From Ruminococcus sp. (GTDB lineage: Bacteria > Bacillota > Clostridia > Oscillospirales > Ruminococcaceae): 50,870 bases of DNA. The notes beneath the pieces were generated by a model, which did no database searches, was not told the DNA's origin, and was given only the letters and a program-made list of their open reading frames with translations. The stretch covers positions 116,093-166,962 of the forward strand of contig JAJBSV010000007.1 of assembly GCA_020861185.1 (NCBI GenBank), read 5' to 3'. This document shows positions 44,463-50,870 of this stretch, piece after piece. Every line of letters starts with the position of its first letter. Within the stretch, counting starts at the first letter, position 1. The translations under genes were made by a program, and so were the position numbers.

Positions 44463-46097
44463 CTACAGCAGGAACGCCGACGTCATTTTTAAAACTGACA
44501 GAATAATCAGTCTCAGCGGTTCATCCAGATATTGAGAAGCAAGAACAGAAGTCTCTTCGCCGCAGTTCAGACAGGCTGTGACAACCGTGGCGGTTCTGTA
44601 GTTATCAGCCCCGACTAAGACAGGCACACTGCCAAAATTGTGACCGAGAGCCTCCGTCTCGCTGTCAATGTAACTGTCGCCGCAGTTGGAGCAGATATGG
44701 GTTGTATAGCCGCCCTCGGTGCAGGTCGGATCTGTTACGGTTTCCTCATAGTTGTGACCGGTGGCTTCCGTTTCACTGTCGGTGTAGGTGTCGCCGCAGT
44801 TGGAGCATACATGGGTCGTATAGCCGCCCTCAGTGCAGGTCGGTTCTGTTACAATCTCTTCATAGCTATGACCGGTCGCTTCTATAACAGTATCACCGAG
44901 CGTGATTTCGGTCGTGGCGTCCTCGTCGCTGAAATAGGTGTCACAGCCGGAGCAGTACCAATAGTCGATGTTGCCCTTCGTTGTGCATGTGGCGCTTTTA
45001 GCCTTGGTTTTGGTCAGAGTATGAGTGTGCACCTCCTCGGTTATCTCCACAGTTGTATCATCGGTAGTCTTACTGGAGGTCCCGAGAGTCAGATAGCTTT
45101 TGGGATACAGCGACAATGTCACGCTGTCGTAGGTATAGGTGACGGTTTTTGATTTGGTAACGAAAGTATAGCCCGAGGAACTGCTCGAGTCGGCATCACT
45201 CGCACAGACTATGAAGAGCCCGCCGTTCTGACCGACGGTGCCGGCGTCGCTGTTGGTGACATCAACAAGATAGTTGACACCGTCGAGACAGACGATATTC
45301 CACATGTGAGCCCCGTCGCCGGTGCCTCCCGTTATTGTGCCGCTGACCGTGATGCAGTCGATGCCCGCAAGGTCGCAAAGATACTTGAACGCCTTTGAAT
45401 AGCCCTCACAGACGACATTAGTCGAGGTGTCCTGATCGAAGACATAGACGAGCTGCCAGATGTCGCCATAGTCTGCGCCCGAATGGTCGCTATCATATGA
45501 AACCAGGGAGCAGATGGTGTCCTTGAACGCCTCGAGCTTTTCTTCGTCGGAGTAATCTGCATATTTTTTCACGACAGACTGTGCATACTTTGCAGCCGTC
45601 TTGGCTGAAGAAACCTTCGACGAGTCGACGGTGGTGGATGAGCCGCCCGACTGATAATCGGTCGCCACCGGCAATGTCACCGTAATCGTGGCAATCAGCT
45701 CCGTGTCCCAGCCGGAAAACTCCTCTTCCGCATATGCTTCAGCTCTCTTATCAATCCAGTAAAACTCGTAAGGACAATCATAGATAAGATAACTGATAAT
45801 CAGATTTAAGTCGAGCGTTTCCGCAAAAGCATTTGCCGCATTTTCCATGGTTCTGTCATCGATAATCCGGGCTACGCCCAGAGAAGTTGTGTCACAGCTG
45901 ACCTCTATTGTGACAACCGTCGACGATACCGTGCCGTCGGCAATATTTTCTATCGCCGCCTTCAGTTTTTGGTATGCCTCCAGATTGATGCCGCTCAGAG
46001 CGTCCTCACCGGTGTAGCTTGCGGACAGAGACACCGGCATGAGCTGAACCGCCATTACAACCGCAATAATTAAAGATAAGATTTTCCTTGATTTCAT
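44463..46097 (-). CDS. secreted transglutaminase-like protein with C-terminal cysteine repeats
   Basis: About 544 residues from ATG 46097. Signal peptide MKSRKILSLIIAVVMAVQLM with likely cleavage after SLSA. Papain-like triad C230 (NVVCEGYSKAFK), H264 (GAHMWNIVCLD), D279 (YLVDVTNS). From about 390 on, two good copies and one degenerate copy of a roughly 38-residue repeat: GHxYEExVTxPTCTEGGYTT followed by CSNCGDxYxDSETEA. The tail LRLIILSVLKMTSAFLL is odd; another frame reads TAETDYSVSFKNDVGVPAVD, so a late frameshift is possible. Probably peptidase or cross-linker on the cell surface. Confidence 0.85.
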   Translation of the reverse strand: MKSRKILSLIIAVVMAVQLMPVSLSASYTGEDALSGINLEAYQKLKAAIENIADGTVSSTVVTIEVSCDTTSLGVARIIDDRTMENAANAFAETLDLNLIISYLIYDCPYEFYWIDKRAEAYAEEEFSGWDTELIATITVTLPVATDYQSGGSSTTVDSSKVSSAKTAAKYAQSVVKKYADYSDEEKLEAFKDTICSLVSYDSDHSGADYGDIWQLVYVFDQDTSTNVVCEGYSKAFKYLCDLAGIDCITVSGTITGGTGDGAHMWNIVCLDGVNYLVDVTNSDAGTVGQNGGLFIVCASDADSSSSSGYTFVTKSKTVTYTYDSVTLSLYPKSYLTLGTSSKTTDDTTVEITEEVHTHTLTKTKAKSATCTTKGNIDYWYCSGCDTYFSDEDATTEITLGDTVIEATGHSYEEIVTEPTCTEGGYTTHVCSNCGDTYTDSETEATGHNYEETVTDPTCTEGGYTTHICSNCGDSYIDSETEALGHNFGSVPVLVGADNYRTATVVTACLNCGEETSVLASQYLDEPLRLIILSVLKMTSAFLL

Positions 46098-46119
46098 AGT
46101 CTTTCTTCCTGAATTTTCG

Positions 46120-46185
46120 CAAAACAAAAATCTCTTCCGGCGAACCGAAAGAGATTCCAAGATAAACACACAAATCCATCCGGTC
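46120..46185 (-). promoter_or_regulatory. possible transcription attenuator before the secreted transglutaminase gene
   Basis: Minus strand terminator AATCTCTTTCGG-ttcg-CCGGAAGAGATT then TTTTGTTTTG (46156-46120), 12 paired bases, inside the predicted leader. Upstream GACCGGATGGATT (46185-46173) can pair instead with the left arm AATCTCTTTCGGTTC, which would prevent the terminator. Confidence 0.6.
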
Positions 46186-46203
46186 CCCCTGCTGTATGTT
46201 AGA

Positions 46204-46233
46204 ATTGTAGCATATCAAGGCTACTGTTGTCAA
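46204..46233 (-). promoter_or_regulatory. promoter of the secreted transglutaminase gene
   Basis: Minus strand TTGACA (46233-46228, perfect), 18 bases, TACAAT (46209-46204). Predicted start near 46197, so the leader is about 100 bases. Confidence 0.75.
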
Positions 46234-46306
46234 TAAGTTTTTTGGAAGGTATCTTTGCCGGTGTTTTAAGAATTTGCGTTGTTTCCTCAGTAAGCTTTAC
46301 CGTATT

Positions 46307-46337
46307 AAAAAAGCACCCACCGATTACTCGTGGATGC
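46307..46337 (-). terminator. terminator enclosing the stop codon of the surface protein
   Basis: Minus strand GCATCCAC (46337-46330), loop with the TAA stop, GTGGGTGC (46320-46313), then TTTTTT. The left arm encodes the last residues (SIHE). Confidence 0.8.
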
Positions 46338-49300
46338 TCTTTTTATTTCTTCTTAAGATCAGAAGCGCCGCGGAAATGATAATCATCAGGCTTCCAGCCG
46401 CATAAGCCACCGGCAAGCTGACGCCGCCCGTCTCGGGGAGTTCGACCTGCACAAACTGGTCGGTCACCTGAACATACACCGACCGGGAGTACAGGCTCGT
46501 TATCGGCGTTGATATTTCGGTGTAGGCATAAGAGGTAGCAGTACCGGCATCAACACGCGCTTGGTGGTAAGCCGTATCTTGGAAGATTTGCAGGTATGAC
46601 CAACCCACGTCAGTAGAAAGCTTCGTCGTATTGCTACCATAGTAACTGTTTGCAACATAGTCGTTAATGGTGCTTTTTAGAGTTCCGTCATATTCGAGAT
46701 ATGCGTGTTCAGACAAAGCATTCCATAACAAAGCATTTGTAGCTTCAACATATTCAGTGAAGTTGAACGTATTAGCCTGACTCGTATTCACCTGTAGTGT
46801 GGTGTAAATCCACGAGAGGGTGTTGTCGATATCGCCGATAACCGCCATCTGGTCGAGGGTGCTGACGATATATCCCGCAGAACGGGCAACGGACACGTTG
46901 TCAGTTGCTGTTCCCGCATTCGCATAAACCGTGCTTGAGGTGACAAGCACCATAACCTCGGTGGTGTTGAGCAGGTAGCCGCTCGGAGCGGAAATCTCTC
47001 GGATATAATAGGTTCCTATTTCTTCCTCAAGATTGTCGAAGACCGCCGTGCCGTCCTCATCGGTGGTGTATTGGAAGCCGGTATATGCAGATGTCTGGTC
47101 ACCCGCCTCCACAGTTGTCTCAACTTCCTTTGGCGTGATGGTGTATGTCGTGCCGTCTATCACAACCGTGATTACACCCTCGGTGCTGTCCTCGGCAGAA
47201 CTGATGGTATATGTGCCGGTCGAGCCGCCTTGCAATTCGGCAGTGCCTGCATTATCTCCGTCATCATCGGGATAAAGATAAATCAATGTCTTGGTGCCAC
47301 TATTATCGTAGCCAACATAGTAAATCTTATCTCCGGCTACTTCCTCCACCTCATACAACGCAAATCTCGCACCGTTGACGAGGTTTCCGTAAACGTCTAA
47401 CTTCTGCACCAAAAGCATATTGCTCAGGTTCGGCACCTGAATGGATGCGCCGAAAATGCGGGTGAAGCTCGTTGCGTCAATGCGGACAGTGTTTGAAGAA
47501 TCTGCTCCATCAAGAGAATCAGCGGTTGTGTAATAAACAGCAACAGTATACTGTGTTGTGCTATCTTGAGCAAGATAATAGTAGGTACCTATATCGCCCG
47601 GCAAAGCTGTGAGATATACCTGCATCGAGCCGCTTGTCGATAAATCGAACACAGAATCACTGTAGCCACTGTTCTCCATCATCTTTGCCGCATCAATAGC
47701 CGCTTCTATTGCATCAGTATACCCGCTCATAACGGTATAACCAATCTCGTCGGTACCGTATACCGGCGCCCAATGGCTGGCATCAGTATCAGTCGACGCA
47801 TCGCCAGTACCAACATACTTCATAACAACTGCAAAAAGTGTGCCATACACTTCGCCGTCGTCGCCTTCATCAGGATCGTAGTATGTTATAGGGCTATCGT
47901 GATTTGTATCTGATGCGGCATATATAGTATCCGTTGAAGTTATAAGTTCGGTAGCGGCGGCATATACGCCCGATTCATAGGTATTGTCGCAATCAAGCGT
48001 CTGATGGTTGACAATTCGCAGATAAATATCCTCGGAAACAAGTCGATAGCCTTCGGGAACCGATATTTCTCTTGCAATGAAGTATGTGCCGAACATTTCC
48101 TCTAATTCCGTCAATGTATACGGCAATAAATCGTCATCGACAAACGTCATTTCGCCGCTTGAATCAGTTGTGCCGACATACTTTGCGGAAATGAGCGGAG
48201 TTGTGCTTCCTGTAACACAGATATTGCCGTCATCGTCAATATAATAAGTACCGTTATCAATTCTTTCGGATACAGCGGTTGCCAATTCGTAATCTGTGTT
48301 GGTGCCTTCGATATAACTATCGTACAGATAATAGTAGTCATCGCCTATTTTCGTTGCGCTGTAGACAGCAAATCCTGCATCCTCAATAGCTTCGCCGTAC
48401 TGATTTACTTTTGAGATACTGGTTTCGGGGATAACGGACAAATTGAACTTGAGCATCAGATTTGATGACGAGTTGCCTCGCTCAAGATAATAGAACTTAA
48501 GCGTGTGATAAGTGCCGTTTTCGTAAGTATTGCCGTCCCAGACATAGTTACCATAAACGCCCGCTTCTGTATAAGCATCTGCTATTGTTGTGGATGATAC
48601 GATATCTTCGTCTGAATTTTTAATGGTGACATCTCCTGTTGAGAAATCAATAACAACACTTATAGCACTGTGAATATCACCAAGGTCTGCGACAAGAACG
48701 CCGTCAATGAAAATCCAGACGTCATCATCGCCGGAGAATTCGAACGTCATAGGAGTTTTCTCGCTTGATGATGTATAACCATTGTTTTCCTGTACAAACT
48801 TTGTTGTAAGTGTCACGCCAAAATAGTGGTTGAAGGTTGAATCCTCGGCATTCGAAGCACTCGCCGCTTCATCGTAGCTGTCAAACGGGAAGAATCCAAC
48901 AGCCTCCTCACTGTAAATCGTAAACGAGTTAGTGCTACTGTCAAACTCAGCATAATTATTATCGCTATTATACGAATAATATCCGTCCTCGTCTACTATC
49001 AACAATCCTTGCACATTGCTGTAAGTAGCTCTGTAACTACTCGCTCCCGTGTATTTTGGGTTAAATAAATAATCAAGTGATTCCGTGCTTCCGGTTGTCG
49101 TCCCATTTAAAGCCGGATAGCTACTGACTAACTGATTCTGAACAATATCCGAATACGTTGTCTTACCCTGATTTACATTAAAGGTAGAAAGCCCACCGAA
49201 TACCGCATTATAAGTGGAATTACCACCGTAGAAGGAAAACTTCAAAGTGTGACCTTCGTTGACGCCGGTATCAGAATTTGTCCAAACATCAATGTCATCC

Positions 49301-50870
49301 TGCCCGGTAGTCCAGTAATCAAACAGATTTATAACTGTACCGGAAGGAGAAACAGTATCGGTGATGACGTATGCAGTTTTACTCTTGGTATAATAAACAT
49401 TGGAACGATTGGGCGAGTAACCTGTTGTATCTTGCACACGTATATAATACTCACCATCCACCGTGACATAAGAAGCATCCACTCTGGTACCTGTCGATTC
49501 TGCATTCGGTGCATACTGGAAAGGACATTCAGTTGCATCAAAAGTAAAACCATAGGTTTTAAAAGCTTCGGTAAAATAGCTGAGCGGAATCAAGAACCAT
49601 GTTACACTATTGGAATCGGTATATTTGAGTGCATCCGTGATATAGTCATCGTCAAAGCTACTAGTTGCGCTATTCCACGTTCCATAACTTGCAATCAACG
49701 TATCGCTATTGTCATGAATCCAGAGATAGAACTGGTCAACAGAAGAACATTCGACAGTTTCTGTTCCTACTGTATATATCAGAAGTCGGCTATTATCCCC
49801 TGTTGTCTCCGGGAACTACTATATGCCACAAAGCCGGCAGAACTACTATCTCCACCTCGTTTGTTGATATAGTATGTACACCCATTTACAGTTGCGGTAA
49901 TTACCAAATATGGCACACCATCAGTATACTTATAAGCATAGACAGTAAACTCAGTAGCATCAGCAGTGCTATCAACAAGAGAAAGTGTTCCGTTATCTGC
50001 ATCGCTATAACCCATTTTCAGATAACTGCCTCCTGATGAAATATAGTAACCGCCGTTACTGCCTGAAGTAAACGTCCATTGCGTGAGTTCCGATATATCA
50101 GTGCCATCTACTTCTACACTCGCCATGGTACTACTGCTTTCTTTCGCTTGCATAGCTCTGGTTCTTTGATTACCTGTGATAATAAAACTGCTTCCATTAA
50201 GACTACTTATAACATCAGCTACATTTACTTCGACCAATACGTCGACAGTGACATATAAGCCTGTGCCCTCTTCTGCAACTGTCGCTATGCCGCCTTCTTC
50301 CTCCGACGCCATCATGATGCCGAATTCGGAGAAGGAGTCGGAGGTGAAGGTGACGGACTGGGTGTCTTCGGTGGTTTCGACGGTGGTGGGAAGAGGCTCG
50401 GTCGAGGTGTCGGTGAAATGGGTGACATAAACGGAATCCATATCAACGTCTTCGCCGGTGTAAGTGACCGTGACGGTGACTGCGGCGGCGGGCTCAATCT
50501 CCGCGCCGTCGTAGTACAAGCCGATATTGAAGAGGCGGAAGCCATGGTAAGGGTCGGTTTCGTCGGAATCTTCCCAACCATAGAGCTCGGCGGCTTCTTC
50601 GTAGCGAGCGAGGAAGTTCTCGGAATCCTGCGCATACTCATAGGCGACGAGCTCGGTGCCCTCGGGCAGAGCGGCGTCCTCGCCATAGCTGACGGTGATG
50701 ACGTAGTCGGTGCCGACAAACTCAAGGGTTGCGAGATCTTCGGCTGAGACGTCGAGCTCCTCAGCGTCGAGGATTTCAGGCTCCTCGTCGTCGATGACAA
50801 CTTCTTCGTCTTCGACTTCTTCGGTGTAATCCACATCGGCATAGCCCAAGATAGTCTCGTCGAGAGCGTA
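46324..50870 (-). pseudogene. LPXTG wall-anchored surface protein (fibro-slime and SpaA/Cna-B domains), 5' end outside, one frameshift
   Basis: The frame is open at the right edge (ALDETILGYADVDYTEEVED), so the signal peptide lies outside. It runs to 49811-49813, where CCC (four C would restore the frame) joins AYSSS to PETTGDNSRLLIYTVG; as written it stops at 49779 and reopens. Then a fibro-slime domain (about 48.4-49.2 kb: FEFSGDDDVWIFIDGVLVAD and YHTLKFYYLERGNSSSN), SpaA/Cna-B repeats (VNGARFALYEVEEV; GTYYIREISAPSGYLLN near 47.0 kb), and the end VELPETGG, a membrane helix and RRNKK: a sortase signal at 46440-46423. Likely a surface adhesin or pilin-like shaft. The gene is more AT-rich than the metabolic genes. 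The break may be an assembly error. Confidence 0.82.

Noticed and set aside
49811-49813. Phase variation of the surface protein at a C run
   Set aside because: Three or four C is far too short for slipped-strand switching; assembly error or a plain mutation is more likely.

Overview
The window reads as a chromosomal segment of an anaerobic, gut-type Gram-positive bacterium of the class Clostridia (Oscillospirales/Ruminococcaceae-like). The grounds are: a class 1B PyrD with a PyrK partner, an FMN-type FabK enoyl reductase, a very large 2-hydroxyacyl-CoA dehydratase activase, a split AICAR transformylase/PurO pair, good -35/-10 promoters with strong GGAGG ribosome sites, an LPXTG wall-anchored protein, and short palindromic repeats of kinds I recall from these genomes. 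Almost everything up to 35.4 kb and from 38.5 kb on is on the minus strand; only two genes (35.6-38.4 kb) are on the plus strand. No rRNA, tRNA, CRISPR array or insertion sequence was seen, and no gene-free stretch exceeds 300 bases.

Layout, in order of minus-strand transcription from the right edge. (1) 50.87-46.3 kb: the 3' part of an LPXTG surface protein with a fibro-slime domain and SpaA/Cna-B repeats (frameshifted), followed by a secreted transglutaminase-like protein with a possible attenuator in its leader. (2) 44.3-38.9 kb: a uronate-use operon: SDR, GH88 unsaturated glucuronyl hydrolase, DUF2264 protein, KduI and a frameshifted KduD. Unsaturated uronates released by GH88 would pass through KduI and KduD to 2-keto-3-deoxygluconate. 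(3) A small unknown gene, then on the plus strand a DUF4143 AAA ATPase and a GH13 amylase-family enzyme. (4) 35.4-25.9 kb: a complete type II fatty-acid operon (acpP-fabK-fabD-fabG-fabF-accB-fabZ-accC-accD-accA) ending in an acyl-CoA synthetase. (5) A PAS/winged-helix regulator and a 1434-residue activase.

(6) 19.6-14.85 kb: a tightly overlapping five-gene unit made of a circularly permuted ATP-grasp protein, an alpha-E protein, a transglutaminase and two M14 (AstE/aspartoacylase-like) proteins. One M14 protein keeps its zinc site; the other has lost it and is also frameshifted. The first three families are known companions of the Anbu protease; here the M14 pair occupies the hydrolase place. 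I consider this the most interesting system in the window. (7) 14.8-1 kb: a pyr-pur array that starts at a strong promoter before pyrC and runs pyrC-pyrK-pyrD-pyrF-pyrE-pyrB-purE-purF-purM-purN-purO-AICARFT-purD-purL off the left edge. It has several unusual enzyme forms: PyrB carrying only the zinc domain of PyrI, PurF without the N-terminal cysteine, and separate AICARFT and PurO-type IMP cyclohydrolase.

Four copies of a TGTAGGGG...CCCCTACA palindromic repeat, and one of a second repeat, sit at or inside the 3' ends of genes in regions 6-7; one has replaced the C-terminus of PyrC. Four small indels (in an M14 gene, twice; in KduD; in the surface protein) break otherwise intact frames. Several fall in short homopolymers, so assembly error must be considered before calling these pseudogenes.
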